From: Nocardiopsis ansamitocini
GTDB taxonomy: Bacteria > Actinomycetota > Actinomycetes > Streptosporangiales > Streptosporangiaceae
Direction of reading: 5' to 3'
NCBI RefSeq assembly: GCF_030268225.1
Contig: NZ_BSQG01000004.1
Location: forward strand, 512,359-576,358
DNA: 64,000 nucleotides
Shown here piece by piece: positions 9,059-18,544 of the stretch (its first letter is position 1; each line of letters starts with the position of its first letter). The notes below the pieces were generated by a model. That model was not told the DNA's origin. It worked only from the letters and a program-made list of their open reading frames with translations, and ran no database searches. The translations under genes were made by a program, and so were the position numbers.

Positions 9059-10318
9059 ATGAACCCGCGTTTTCTCGACATCCACGTCCTGCAGGCCATG
9101 CCCCTCTCCAACCTCAACCGCGACGACCTGGGAGCCCCCAAGGAACTCTCCTTCGGGGGGAAGACGCGGATGCGCGTGTCGAGCCAGTGCTACAAACGCG
9201 CCACGCGAACCACGTTGAAGGACCTCTCCACCGACGGCCTGTTCGACTTCGGCGACCGTTCCCGCGCCCACGGGCGTTCCATCATCACCGAGCTGCAAGG
9301 CCGGGGCTGGGACGAGAAGGCAGCCAGCATCGCCGCACGCGACGTCTTCTCCACCATGGACAAAACCGAGGAAGCCGCTGCGGCCGAAGAGGCCAAGCCC
9401 AAGCGCGGCCGCACCAAACCCAAGGCCGAAGAGGTCGAAGGCAGCAAACTGCTGACCAACGTGTTGCTGTTCCTCAACACCAGCGACATCGCACGCCTGG
9501 CCGACCTCGCCGAGCAGCATCGCGACGCTTATGAGAATGCCGCAGCCGAAGGAAAAACCAAGACCGAGACCGCGCAGATCAGCTCCAAGGAACTCATCAA
9601 GACCCTCAAGGCCGGAACCGGCGCTGGCCTTGCCCTGTTCGGCCGCATGATCGCGGCACTGCCAGAAGGCAACATCGACGGTGCCGTACAGGTCGCCCAT
9701 GCCTTCACGACCCACGAGGCCAAACTCGAAGTCGACTACTTCACCGCCGTGGACGACCTGCTCACCGGCACCGGCAAGGAAAGCGGAAGCGCGCACCTGG
9801 GAACCGCCGAGTACGCCAGCGGCGTCTTCTACCGCTACGCCACCATCGACATCGCCGAACTCACCCGCAGCCTCGGCGACGAGAAGGCAGCTCTCACCCT
9901 CGCGGGTCTCTTCACCCAGGCCTTCGCACTCGCCGTCCCCTCGGGCAAGCGCACCTCCACCGCCCCCCACACCCTCCCCACACTGGTCTACACCGCGGCT
10001 CGTACTGACCGCCCCGTCAGCCTCGCCGCAGCGTTTGAAGCCCCGGTTCGCCCCAACCAACACGGCCACCTCGACACCAGCCTCAAGGCGCTGGGAGAAC
10101 ACCTGGCCGGCCTGGACGGCTTCCTCGGCACCGAAGGACGCCTCTGGCACGCCCACTCCGCAATGCTCAGCACCCAGAAAATGCAGGACTCCCTTTCCCG
10201 GGACACCTCCGCGAGTTCCACCGACACCTCCGCAAACACCCACGTGTCGGCCGACGTCTTCGGGGACCGCCTGACCCTGCCGGCCTTGACCGAGCGAATC
10301 AGCGCAGGCGCGAAGTGA
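9059..10318 (+). CDS. casC: Cascade backbone subunit Cas7e (Cse4/CasC)
   Basis: Six copies of this RAMP-fold protein form the Cascade backbone along the crRNA spacer. The start MNPRFLDIHVLQAMPLSNLN and the motif GGKTRMRVSSQCYKRATR are typical of Cas7e. At 419 residues it is longer than the E. coli protein; the extra length includes a Lys/Ala/Glu-rich insertion at about residues 100-130 (KTEEAAAAEEAKPKRGRTKP), probably in the thumb or web region. Ribosome site GAAAG/CGAGC lies just upstream. Its stop overlaps the GTG of cas5e (GTGA), so the two are translationally coupled. Confidence 0.95.
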   Translation: MNPRFLDIHVLQAMPLSNLNRDDLGAPKELSFGGKTRMRVSSQCYKRATRTTLKDLSTDGLFDFGDRSRAHGRSIITELQGRGWDEKAASIAARDVFSTMDKTEEAAAAEEAKPKRGRTKPKAEEVEGSKLLTNVLLFLNTSDIARLADLAEQHRDAYENAAAEGKTKTETAQISSKELIKTLKAGTGAGLALFGRMIAALPEGNIDGAVQVAHAFTTHEAKLEVDYFTAVDDLLTGTGKESGSAHLGTAEYASGVFYRYATIDIAELTRSLGDEKAALTLAGLFTQAFALAVPSGKRTSTAPHTLPTLVYTAARTDRPVSLAAAFEAPVRPNQHGHLDTSLKALGEHLAGLDGFLGTEGRLWHAHSAMLSTQKMQDSLSRDTSASSTDTSANTHVSADVFGDRLTLPALTERISAGAK

Positions 10319-11094
10319 CCGAACGAACCCTCGCGCTCTTGCTGACCGGCCCCTTGCAGTCTTGGGGCTGCAGGTCGTCGTTCAACTACCGTGACACCCA
10401 GGACCACCCAACGCTGTCGGGGATCTTGGGGTTGTTGGCCTCCGCCTCAGGAATTACTCGTGATGAGCCTTTGCCCGAGGAATGGTCGGGCCTGAGCATG
10501 CTCATCCGCGTCGACCGCGCCGGCACCCCCCTCACCGACTACCACCTCATCGGTGGGGGCTACCCGGCGGCCGAACGGATGATCACCGCCGAGAAGTCAC
10601 GCCGGTCACACGCTGTCATCACTGAACGCGACTACCTCAGTGATGCCGCTTTCACCGTCTACCTCCAAGGGTCCGCTGAGGTGACCGAGGAACTGGCGCG
10701 AGCACTCAAAGCACCGCACTGGTCGCCCTACCTGGGCAGGCGCGCCTGCCCGCCATCCCTGCCGGTGCTTCTTGGAACCGTCGGCGAGAAGAAAGAGGAG
10801 ATCGCCGCGCGTCTGCCCCTCTACCGGGCCGGCCGCAAAAAAGCAGCCGGAGGGAAACCAGCCGTGTTGCGCGTCGACGCCTACCGCGACGCCCGCTCCT
10901 CTGCTCGGGAAGAGGACGACATCCCGGTCGACCGTTGGGCCCGCGACGTACCCACCGGCAGCGACCCCGAGAACCGCTCTTTCAGTGAGCGGCCGGTCAA
11001 CGAGTTCCCGCTCGAATTCACCACAGACGACTGCGCAGGCATCGGCATCGCCGCTTACACCACGATCGTCACCGCACTGAAGGAAGCAGCGTGA
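10315..11094 (+). CDS. casD: Cascade subunit Cas5e (CasD)
   Basis: Cas5e caps the 5' handle of the crRNA. The 259-residue protein starts with the Cas5 signature LLLTGPLQSWG followed by RDTQDHPTLSGILGLLASA, the glycine-containing helix of the RAMP fold. GTG start overlapping the cas7e stop; its own stop overlaps the GTG of cas6e. Both overlaps indicate fixed stoichiometry through coupled translation of Cascade subunits. Confidence 0.95.
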   Translation: MTERTLALLLTGPLQSWGCRSSFNYRDTQDHPTLSGILGLLASASGITRDEPLPEEWSGLSMLIRVDRAGTPLTDYHLIGGGYPAAERMITAEKSRRSHAVITERDYLSDAAFTVYLQGSAEVTEELARALKAPHWSPYLGRRACPPSLPVLLGTVGEKKEEIAARLPLYRAGRKKAAGGKPAVLRVDAYRDARSSAREEDDIPVDRWARDVPTGSDPENRSFSERPVNEFPLEFTTDDCAGIGIAAYTTIVTALKEAA

Positions 11095-11750
11095 GCGACC
11101 CGCAAGAACTCTGGCTCACCCAGATCGTCTTTCCCACCGCCTCGGTGGGACGCTTCCTGCGCGACGCCAGGAAAACGCACCAGATGATCATGGGGATGTT
11201 TCCCGACGACCTCGGCGTCCACCCCCGCCGTGCATGCGGGGCGCTGTACCGCATCGAGCCCACTGAGCGTCAAGTCGTGATCCTCGTGCAGTCCACGATC
11301 GAACCTAAAACGAAGAAATTCGCGCACAGCCGCACGCTCTCACTCGCCCCGTTACTCGACCGGCTCACCGAAGGCGCGACCGTGCGCTACCGGATCGCCG
11401 CCAACCCCATCAAGTCGGCCAAGACACCGGGGGACCGCTCACGCGGCCAGCGCAAAGCCCTGCACGGCCACCATGCCGAGGAGTGGTGGGAGCGCAAAGC
11501 CCACGAGGCGGGCCTGCACCTGACTCTCACCCGCAGCCGCCGCTACGACTTCGCCGCGGCCCCTCCAACCGAGGAACCTCCCGAAACGGACGACAAAAAA
11601 CCCGACCGTCTTCTGCACCACGGAGTCCGCTTCGAAGGACTCGCCGAAATCACCGACCCCAAGGCGCTCACAACCGCCATCGTCGACGGAATCGGTCGAG
11701 GAAAAGCCCACGGGCTCGGCCTGCTCTCAATCATTCCCCAGGAGACCTGA
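11091..11750 (+). CDS. casE: CRISPR RNA endonuclease Cas6e (CasE)
   Basis: Cas6e cuts each repeat at the base of its hairpin and stays bound to the 3' stem-loop. The 219-residue protein starts with LTQIVFPTASVGRFLRDARKTH: the histidine after the first helix is the likely catalytic residue. It ends with the Gly-rich GIGRGKAHGLGLLSI loop diagnostic of Cas6e. Basic segments (TKKFAHSRTL, SRGQRKALHGHH) suit RNA binding. Its substrates should be the two arrays and, by stem conservation, the degenerate repeats at 3488-3578. GTG start overlapping the cas5e stop. Confidence 0.94.
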   Translation: MSDPQELWLTQIVFPTASVGRFLRDARKTHQMIMGMFPDDLGVHPRRACGALYRIEPTERQVVILVQSTIEPKTKKFAHSRTLSLAPLLDRLTEGATVRYRIAANPIKSAKTPGDRSRGQRKALHGHHAEEWWERKAHEAGLHLTLTRSRRYDFAAAPPTEEPPETDDKKPDRLLHHGVRFEGLAEITDPKALTTAIVDGIGRGKAHGLGLLSIIPQET

Positions 11751-11752
11751 CC

Positions 11753-12703
11753 ATGGTCCGCCGCTTACCCAAAACCCTGGGAGCGCCCTCGGTCATCGCG
11801 CTCCCCCGAGTCATCGACCGATTGAGCTTCCTCTACCTCGACACCGTCAAAATCCAAGCCGACCGCAACGGCGTGTGCGCCATGGTCGAATTCGACGGAG
11901 AAACCGAGCGGGTCTACCTGCCCAGTGCGGGCATCGCCTGCATCCTCCTTGGACCGGGCACCTCCACGACCCACGAGGCCATCTCCAAACTCACTCGTGA
12001 CGGAACCACCATCATCTATGTCGGAGACGCCGGTGTGCGGTGTTATTCGGCGTTCCTCAACGACAGCACAACCACTCGTCTCCTCGACCGCCAAATCGAG
12101 ATCGTCTCCGACCCACAGCGCCATCTCGACGCCGCGCGCCGTCTCTACGGCATGCGCTACGACGAGCCCCTCCCTGAAGAACTCACACTGGACCGGCTTC
12201 GCGGTCTGGAGGGGCGGCGGATGAAAGCGCTGTACCGCACACTCGCCCAGCAGCACAAAATTCCCAGCTTCAAACGCAGCTACGACCCCAACGACTGGGA
12301 GTCCCAGGACCCGGTGAACATGGCGCTCACCTGTGCCAACATGACCCTCTACGCCATGGCGACCGCCGTCCTGCTCAGCCTGGGGGCATCGCCGGCCATC
12401 GGCATCCTCCACCACGGCCAGCAACGCGCGTTCGCCTTGGACATCGCTGATCTGTACAAAGCAAAAGTCTCGGCACCTCTGGCATTCTCACTTCACAAAA
12501 GTCTCCATCCCGACCGACAGGTCCGGCACCGGATGCGTGAAGATTTCCGCCTCCTGAACCTGATACCGAGCATGGTTGAAAACGTCTACAAAGTATTGGA
12601 CCTCCCACACAAAAAGCAGTCAGAACCCGCTGACATCGTCAACCTCTGGGACCCCGACGGCGCTGTCCCCTCAGGGGTCAACTACAGCAAAGTGGACTGG
12701 TAG
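11753..12703 (+). CDS. cas1: CRISPR adaptation integrase Cas1e
   Basis: Cas1 with Cas2 captures protospacers and inserts them at the leader end. Started at ATG 11753 (ribosome site GGAGA at 11741), two bases after the cas6e stop, it has 316 residues, normal for Cas1e. The metal site is visible as the Glu of LEGRRMKALY, the His in GILHHG and the Asp of FALDIADLYK. The C-terminal proline/aspartate-rich tail is typical of the I-E subtype. The frame extends further upstream without a stop, but that part overlaps cas6e and is not Cas1-like. Confidence 0.95.
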   Translation: MVRRLPKTLGAPSVIALPRVIDRLSFLYLDTVKIQADRNGVCAMVEFDGETERVYLPSAGIACILLGPGTSTTHEAISKLTRDGTTIIYVGDAGVRCYSAFLNDSTTTRLLDRQIEIVSDPQRHLDAARRLYGMRYDEPLPEELTLDRLRGLEGRRMKALYRTLAQQHKIPSFKRSYDPNDWESQDPVNMALTCANMTLYAMATAVLLSLGASPAIGILHHGQQRAFALDIADLYKAKVSAPLAFSLHKSLHPDRQVRHRMREDFRLLNLIPSMVENVYKVLDLPHKKQSEPADIVNLWDPDGAVPSGVNYSKVDW

Positions 12704-13024
12704 ATGGCTGGCGGGTTTGTCGCTATCGCCACTACAGCCATCGTGGATGGAACCCGCGGCGCGCTGACTCGATGGATGGTCGAGCCTGCGCCCGGGGTCT
12801 ACGTCGGGACACTCACAGAACGCGTGTGGAAAGAGCTGTGGGGTGGTCTTTGTTCGTCGATTGATGCTCAAGGCGGGTGGGCCGTGTTGATCCACAACGC
12901 TCCAACCGAACAAGGGTTCAGCGTCCTCACCCATGGAGAAGGGACAAGGCGACCTCGCGAAATTGACGGATTTGCATTAATTGGGTGGCCTTTGTCTGAA
13001 TCTCTTGAGGTTAAAAATCTATAA
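12704..13024 (+). CDS. cas2: CRISPR adaptation protein Cas2e
   Basis: A 106-residue ferredoxin-like protein that bridges two Cas1 dimers in the integration complex. The ATG follows the cas1 stop directly. The pattern AIVDGTRGALTRWMVEPAPGVYVGTLT and WGGL...QGGWAVLIHN...GFSVLTHGE is characteristic of the I-E (CasB-type) Cas2. Its last codons and stop lie inside the leader core of array 2 (from 13011), so gene and leader cannot be separated. A decayed copy with the same relation to the array 1 leader lies at 3147-3345. Confidence 0.94.
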   Translation: MAGGFVAIATTAIVDGTRGALTRWMVEPAPGVYVGTLTERVWKELWGGLCSSIDAQGGWAVLIHNAPTEQGFSVLTHGEGTRRPREIDGFALIGWPLSESLEVKNL

Positions 13025-13052
13025 CGGCCCACATTGCCGCAGGTCGCGAAGG
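13011..13052 (+). promoter_or_regulatory. Leader core of CRISPR array 2
   Basis: The 42 bases before the first repeat equal the array 1 leader at 37 of 42 positions and overlap the 3' end of cas2. TTAAAAATCTATAA is the only AT-rich block near the repeat. Identical leaders mark both arrays as belonging to this cas set. Confidence 0.85.
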
Positions 13053-15274
13053 GTGCTCCCCGCACACGCGGGGGTTGGTCCGAGGTGGTTCTGATGGATC
13101 TGACGCAGCAAACGTGCTCCCCGCACACGCGGGGGTTGGTCGTACTCGACGGTTCCGTCAGTTTGGCGCTTGGCGTGCTCCCCGCACACGCGGGGGTTGG
13201 TCCTGCTCGCGTGGTGCGGTTGTGGCGGTCAATCTGTGCTCCCCGCACACGCGGGGGTTGGTCCCATGGGTTCAGGACGACAGCGAGCTGCGCAAGGTGC
13301 TCCCCGCACACGCGGGGGTTGGTCTAGGAAAGGGATACGGCCCCCTTTTCCCATCCCGTGCTCCCCGCACACGCGGGGGTTGGTCCCCCGCGATTCTACG
13401 GTGACTGCTGCCACCAAGGTGCTCCCCGCACACGCGGGGGTTGGTCTAACCCCCTCCCGATCCGCCAAGTCTCGCTCGGGTGCTCCCCGCACACGCGGGG
13501 GTTGGTCCATTTGGAGCTGCACCACGAGGGTTGGCAGACGGTGCTCCCCGCACACGCGGGGGTTGGTCGCCCAGGCCCAGGCCGAGAAGACCGGCCGTGA
13601 CGTGCTCCCCGCACACGCGGGGGTTGGTCCGGGGGACTTCGGGCCGACCGGCCCCGACCGCTGTGCTCCCCGCACACGCGGGGGTTGGTCCTCACCGCGC
13701 TGCTGGCCGGACATGACTGCACCGTGCTCCCCGCACACGCGGGGGTTGGTCCTGGAGGTATTCGGTGGCCTCGTCCGGCCTGTTGTGCTCCCCGCACACG
13801 CGGGGGTTGGTCCTCCGGGGGCAGCCGTGAATGACCCGCGCCAGCGTGCTCCCCGCACACGCGGGGGTTGGTCCCATCCTTCGCTGTCCTTGCCAAACCC
13901 CAGATGGTGCTCCCCGCACACGCGGGGGTTGGTCGGAGGGGCCGCGCCGAGGGGGGCGCGGCCCGGAGTGCTCCCCGCACACGCGGGGGTTGGTCTGGTC
14001 GCGGGTCGCATTACTGACGCCAACGCCCGTGCTCCCCGCACACGCGGGGGTTGGTCGGTACCGGCCAGCTCAAGGCGAGATGCGTCACCGTGCTCCCCGC
14101 ACACGCGGGGATTGGTCTCCAGCGGCCGTCGCGTCCCAGGTACACCTCGTGTGCTCCCCGCACACGCGGGGGTTGGTCCTCTTATCACAAAACGCTCCCA
14201 GTCCCCGGGAGGTGCTCCCCGCACACGCGGGGGTTGGTCGATTCCGTCACCGACGGGTGGGACTCCGGTACGGTGCTCCCCGCACACGCGGGGGTTGGTC
14301 GGTGCACTTCACAGGCAGGTTGGCGGGGCGGATGTGCTCCCCGCACACGCGGGGGTTGGTCGGCCACCCCCACCCGCCCCTACGAGGTCATCAAGTGCTC
14401 CCCGCACACGCGGGGGTTGGTCCGACCCGTGGGCAGGCGGATTCACCGCCGGAGAGTGCTCCCCGCACACGCGGGGGTTGGTCCTCCGAGCTTTCTTTGG
14501 ACGGCACGATTCGAGCGTGCTCCCCGCACACGCGGGGGTTGGTCCGGTCCGGGACGACACTTTTGTGTTGTCGACTAGTGCTCCCCGCACACGCGGGGGT
14601 TGGTCGTTGCGGCGCAGCGCATCGGGGTTGGCTGCGGGGTGCTCCCCGCACACGCGGGGGTTGGTCCGCCACGAGCACGTTGCGCGCGCGAGCGGGCCGG
14701 TGCTCCCCGCACACGCGGGGGTTGGTCCACTCCATTCAAGTTCCACGGGGTGAGGCTCTGGTGCTCCCCGCACACGCGGGGGTTGGTCCAAGTCAGGGAC
14801 AAATAAGTTCAAGCTTCGCGTGTGCTCCCCGCACACGCGGGGGTTGGTCCATCATGAAAATGGCGACGGGGTTGTACGTCCTGTGCTCCCCGCACACGCG
14901 GGGGTTGGTCTGCATAGGTGTGAGGACGCAGTCTCCGGGATGCGTGCTCCCCGCACACGCGGGGGTTGGTCTTGGGGTGTGGGAGTGGACGCGAGGCACG
15001 CGGAGTGCTCCCCGCACACGCGGGGGTTGGTCGATCGCGGAGAAGAGCGGTCTGGCGTAGGTGTGGTGCTCCCCGCACACGCGGGGGTTGGTCCGAGCCC
15101 GTGAGCCCAGAGTGGTGCACCTCGCCGTGCTCCCCGCACACGCGGGGGTTGGTCCCCGGGACGTGGATGGTCACGCCCGGCGTCGTCGTGCTCCCCGCAC
15201 ACGCGGGGGTTGGTCCCCCGGGGCCGTGCGGCGGGCCCCACAGAGGCCGTGCTCCCCGCACACGCGGGGGTGGC
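13053..15274 (+). CRISPR. Type I-E CRISPR array 2, 37 repeats and 36 spacers
   Basis: Repeats identical to those of array 1 but on the plus strand start at 13053 and recur every 61 bases to 15249. The leader is at the left, directly behind cas2. Repeat 18 (14090) has a G-to-A change in its 3' part, and the last repeat (15249) is degenerate after its GGGGG run, as usual at the old end. The sixth spacer from the leader (13386-13418) equals the third spacer of array 1 except for one base near its 5' end. The base following the repeat is C in 21, G in 9, T in 6 and A in none of 36 spacers, pointing to a PAM whose third base is usually C. An ISL3-type element begins 19 bases beyond the last repeat. 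Confidence 0.98.
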
Positions 15275-15292
15275 TACGTCGGTGTTTTGTGG

Positions 15293-17032
15293 GGTTCTGG
15301 CGCGGTTTTTGTGAAGCGGTCACACAACGTAACGGTCATCAGTGATTATCAGGAACCCTCCGCGCTGATCGTGTTCCCTCGGCAGGGTCCAATCCCATGG
15401 ACGAGGTCTGCGCATGGATCGCCCGGGCACTGTTTCCCGAAGCCATCGACATCACGGTCACCAACGTGGAGACCACGGAGAATGGGATGTCCATCGAGGC
15501 GAGAACAGCGGGTGACGGTGCTTGCTGCCCGGCCTGTTCCCAGTGGTCACAACGGGTGCATGGCTCCTACTGGCGTCATCCCGCCGACCACCCGCCGCCG
15601 GATCACCGGTGCGCCTTCGCCTTCGGGTCCGCCGGTTTCTGTGCCCGAACCCCGGATGCGGTCGGCGGACCTTCGTCGAACAGGTGGCAGGCCTGACCCA
15701 CCGACGCAGCCGCTGGACCGAGCGGCTGCGCCCGGTACTGGCCGCGACCGGGCTCGCCCTGGCCAGCCGCGCCGCCGCCCGCCTCCTCTGCGGCCACCTG
15801 GCGATCCCGGCCAGCCGGAGCACCCTGGTGCGGCAGGTGGCCGCCCTCGATGACCCCGAACCGTCAAAGGTCCGCGTGATCGGCGTGGATGAGTTCGCCC
15901 TGCGCAAAGGGCATGTCTACGGAACAGTCCTGGTCGACGTCGAAACCCGCCGCCTGTGGATCTGCTGTCCGACCGAGAGGCGGCCACGGCCGCAGCCTGG
16001 CTCCAAGAGCACCCTGATATCGAGGTCCTGTGCCGGGACCGGGCCGCGTTCTACGCGGAGGCCGTCGACACCGGTGCGCCCCAGGCGGTCCAGGTCGCCG
16101 ACCGGTGACACCTGTGGCACAACCTCGGCCAGGCCGTCGAACGCTGCGTCTCCGACCACAGGACCGAGCTGCGCCCCGCGTCCTCAACGGCTCAGGAGGA
16201 GGCCCCTGAAGCCGAACCCGCACCCGCCCCGCTCCGCCGGGCACCGCCACGCCAACCGGGTGTGCGAGACCCACGCCACCGTCCACGACCTGCGCTCCAA
16301 AGGCCACAGCATGAGGTCGATCCAACGCCAGCTCCGGATGGGCGCCAGCACCGTAGTCCGCTACGCCCACGCCGCGACCCGCGAGGAACTGCTCCGCAGG
16401 CCGTGCCAGGAGCATTCGAGCCGGGTCGACCCCTTCAAGCCCTACCTCGACCAGCGCTGGGACCAGGAGGGATGCACCAACGCCTGGAAGCTCTTCGAGG
16501 AGATCAAGGAGCTGGGCTACCCCGGCGGTTACTCCATGGTGCGCGCCTACCTGTACCCCAAGCGCATCCGAGCCCAGCCGGCCGAGCCGCGACCGCCCCG
16601 GGTGCGCAAGGTCGCCGGGTGGATCATGACACCCCCGGATGCCCTGAGCGAGGAGGACCGCCTGCCACCTCAAGGAACTGTCCGAGGGGTGCCCGGAGCT
16701 GGGGACGCTGGCCGTACTCGTGCGCTTCTTCGGACAGATGCTCACCCGACGGGAAGGGCACCGCCTGGAGGCATGGCTCAACGAGGTGCGTGGATCGGGG
16801 CTGCGTGCGCTGCGGGTGTTCACTGAAGGGCTGATACGCGGCCAGGACGCGGTGCGGGCCGGGTTGAGCCTGCCGTGGAGTTCCGGCCCGGTCGAGGGCA
16901 ACGTCAACCGCATCAAGATGCTGAAGCGGCAGATGTACGGCCGGGCCGGGTTCGTTCTGCTGCGTAAGCGGGTGCTGCTCGCCTGAAAACCATCACGCTT
17001 TGTGACCATTCCACAGAAAAAGCGCCAGAACC
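15293..17032 (+). mobile_element. ISL3-family insertion sequence (inactive)
   Basis: The ends are imperfect inverted repeats: left GGTTCTGGCGC then a T-run, TGTG and GGTCACA; right the same on the opposite strand with CCAGAACC at 17025-17032. The length of 1740 bp and the ends fit ISL3. I see no 8-bp target duplication (left TTTTGTGG, right AGCACTGA), so one flank may have been lost after insertion. It sits between the distal end of array 2 and the hisG region. The transposase inside is broken. Confidence 0.75.
15397..16986 (+). pseudogene. ISL3-family transposase, several frameshifts and one nonsense change
   Basis: Pieces of one ISL3 transposase follow each other in different frames. The N-terminal zinc-finger part (CCPACSQWSQRVHG) is in one frame to about 15570. 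FLCPNPGCGRRTFVEQ and the DDE start [21 protein letters not shown] are in another to about 15960. [14 protein letters not shown] then a TGA where DRWHLWHN is expected (about 16106), then HTH-like VHDLRSKGHSMRSIQRQL, follow. The C-terminus, from LGTLAVLVRFF through LPWSSGPVEGNVNRIKMLKR, is in a further frame. At least three shifts plus the stop make it non-functional in cis. Confidence 0.85.
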
Positions 17033-17135
17033 AGCACTGACGAACAGGACCAAGCGCGGGCGCGCGGTGGTGGACCACATCGCCGCGTTGACGGACCCCC
17101 AAGTGATCGAGCAGCACCGCGCCCTAATGCGGTAA
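17033..17135 (+). pseudogene. Orphan 3' end of an unidentified gene next to the IS
   Basis: Directly beyond the right IS end a frame stays open to a TAA at 17133 and reads like a soluble C-terminus (AVVDHIAALTDPQVIEQHRA). It has no start of its own, so it may be the tail of a gene cut by the insertion. I do not recognise the family; the hisE gene that often precedes hisG is not evident. Confidence 0.3.
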
Positions 17136-17207
17136 GGGCCTGACCTGGTGTGCAAGGGTCTGGGACCATGGAATCTCCAGCCACGTGACAATCAGTAAGG
17201 GCTTCTC

Positions 17208-18059
17208 ATGCTGCGCATCGCCATCCCCAACAAGGGTTCGCTGAGCGATTCGGCGGCCAGGATGCTCCATGAGGCCGGCTACCGGCTACGCACCGAATCC
17301 AATGAACTGGTGGTCGTCGACGAGGCCAACGGGGTGGAGTTCTTCTACCTGCGTCCTCGCGACATAGCCACCTATGTCGGGTCCGGACAGCTCGACATCG
17401 GCATCACCGGGCGCGACCTGCTGTTGGACTCAGCGGCCCCGGCCGAAGAGGTACTGAAGCTGGGCTTCGCCCGCTCCACGTTCCGCTTCGCCGGTGTGCC
17501 CGGATCTGCCGGCAGCGTCAACGACCTGGCAGGCATGACCATCGCCACCTCCTACCCCGGGGTGGTCGCCAAGCACCTGGCCGAACACGGCGTGGAAGCG
17601 GCCGGGATCGTGCGCCTGGACGGCGCGGTCGAGACCTCCCTGCGGTTGGGTGTCGCCCAGGTCATCGCCGACGTCGTCGAGACCGGTGCGACCCTGGCCC
17701 ACCTGGGGTTGGAGGTCATCGGAGAGCCCATCATGCACTCCGAGGCCATCATCATCCGCCCCTTCGGGGCCGACGCCTCCCACCCGCCTGCCCAGCGCTT
17801 CCTGCGCCGCATGCAAAGCGTTCTGGTCGCCCGCGGTTACGTGATGGTCGATTACGACATCGCCGCCCGCCACCTCGACAAAGCGATGGCGTTGACTCCC
17901 GGCCTGGAGTCACCGACCATCTCTCCCCTGCACCGGGAAGGGTGGTCGGCCGTGCGGTCGATGGTCCCCGCCGACAAGGCGCACACGGTCATGGACGAGC
18001 TGGCGGCCGTGGGCGCCCGCGCCATCTTGGCCACCCGCATCCACGCCTGCCGTATCTGA
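17208..18059 (+). CDS. hisG: ATP phosphoribosyltransferase HisG (long form)
   Basis: Catalyses the first step of histidine synthesis, joining ATP and PRPP to give phosphoribosyl-ATP. The 283-residue protein starts LRIAIPNKGSLSDSA and contains LDIGITGRDLL, the ATP/PRPP domain signature, and LDGAVETSLRLGVAQVIADVVETGATL. The PRPP loop is in this last segment. The extra C-terminal domain (about residues 210-283, ending ARAILATRIHACRI) is the ACT-like domain through which histidine inhibits the long form. ATG preceded by AAGGG. A housekeeping gene that marks the edge of the biosynthetic region; convergent with the chorismatase gene. Confidence 0.95.
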   Translation: MLRIAIPNKGSLSDSAARMLHEAGYRLRTESNELVVVDEANGVEFFYLRPRDIATYVGSGQLDIGITGRDLLLDSAAPAEEVLKLGFARSTFRFAGVPGSAGSVNDLAGMTIATSYPGVVAKHLAEHGVEAAGIVRLDGAVETSLRLGVAQVIADVVETGATLAHLGLEVIGEPIMHSEAIIIRPFGADASHPPAQRFLRRMQSVLVARGYVMVDYDIAARHLDKAMALTPGLESPTISPLHREGWSAVRSMVPADKAHTVMDELAAVGARAILATRIHACRI

Positions 18060-18544
18060 ACGCGGCTACGGGTACTCCAGAAAGGAACGCACAGGTCGCG
18101 CCGTTTCGAACGGAGTTCGGGGCCAGTCCTGTCCGGGGCCGACCGGTCCGATTCGGGCCCGGCCTTCGTGGCCGCTTTGCTCACCTGCCGTCCGGCAGCC
18201 CGGCCCCGAGTGCACTGACACCTTGAATCCCTCACCGTTTTTCGAACGGGGTGTGCAGGGCTGTCATGAAACCGATCTTGAGTTGCCCGGAAATGACCTT
18301 CTGCCGCTCGCTTCGGAACGGGCGCGATCGTTGTGGGAAAAGGAGCCCTACGCTCAAGCCCCGTGGAAGCAGGCCGGCAGGGTCGGGCCCAGCGAAATGC
18401 CGCCGGGCCCCGCCCCGGGGCGCCCGAGGCGGGGGCCGGGCTGGACAGACCGGCCCCCGCCAAAAGGATGGCTGTGACAACAGCTATGGCTTGAGCAACC
18501 CTCGATTCCGCGGCCGGAGGAGAGGTCGTTTCTCTTCGGCTTTG
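18060..18544. other. Intergenic region between convergent hisG and chorismatase genes
   Basis: No protein-like frame. It holds the strong hairpin at 18428-18461 and otherwise GC-rich sequence. Confidence 0.5.
18428..18461. terminator. Perfect 12-bp GC hairpin, probable bidirectional terminator
   Basis: GGCGGGGGCCGG (18428-18439) and its exact complement (18450-18461) enclose a 10-base loop. No T-run follows on either strand, which is common for actinomycete terminators. Its place between two convergent genes supports use from both sides. Confidence 0.6.

Noticed and set aside
13170..14753. A 527-codon open frame, and many others, running through the CRISPR arrays
   Set aside because: The text is the repeat translated again and again in three frames (PRTRGGWS, AHAGVGP, SPHTRGL); an artefact of a 61-base period and stop-free repeats.
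17033..17135. hisE tail upstream of hisG
   Set aside because: The residues do not fit phosphoribosyl-ATP pyrophosphohydrolase; left as an unidentified fragment.
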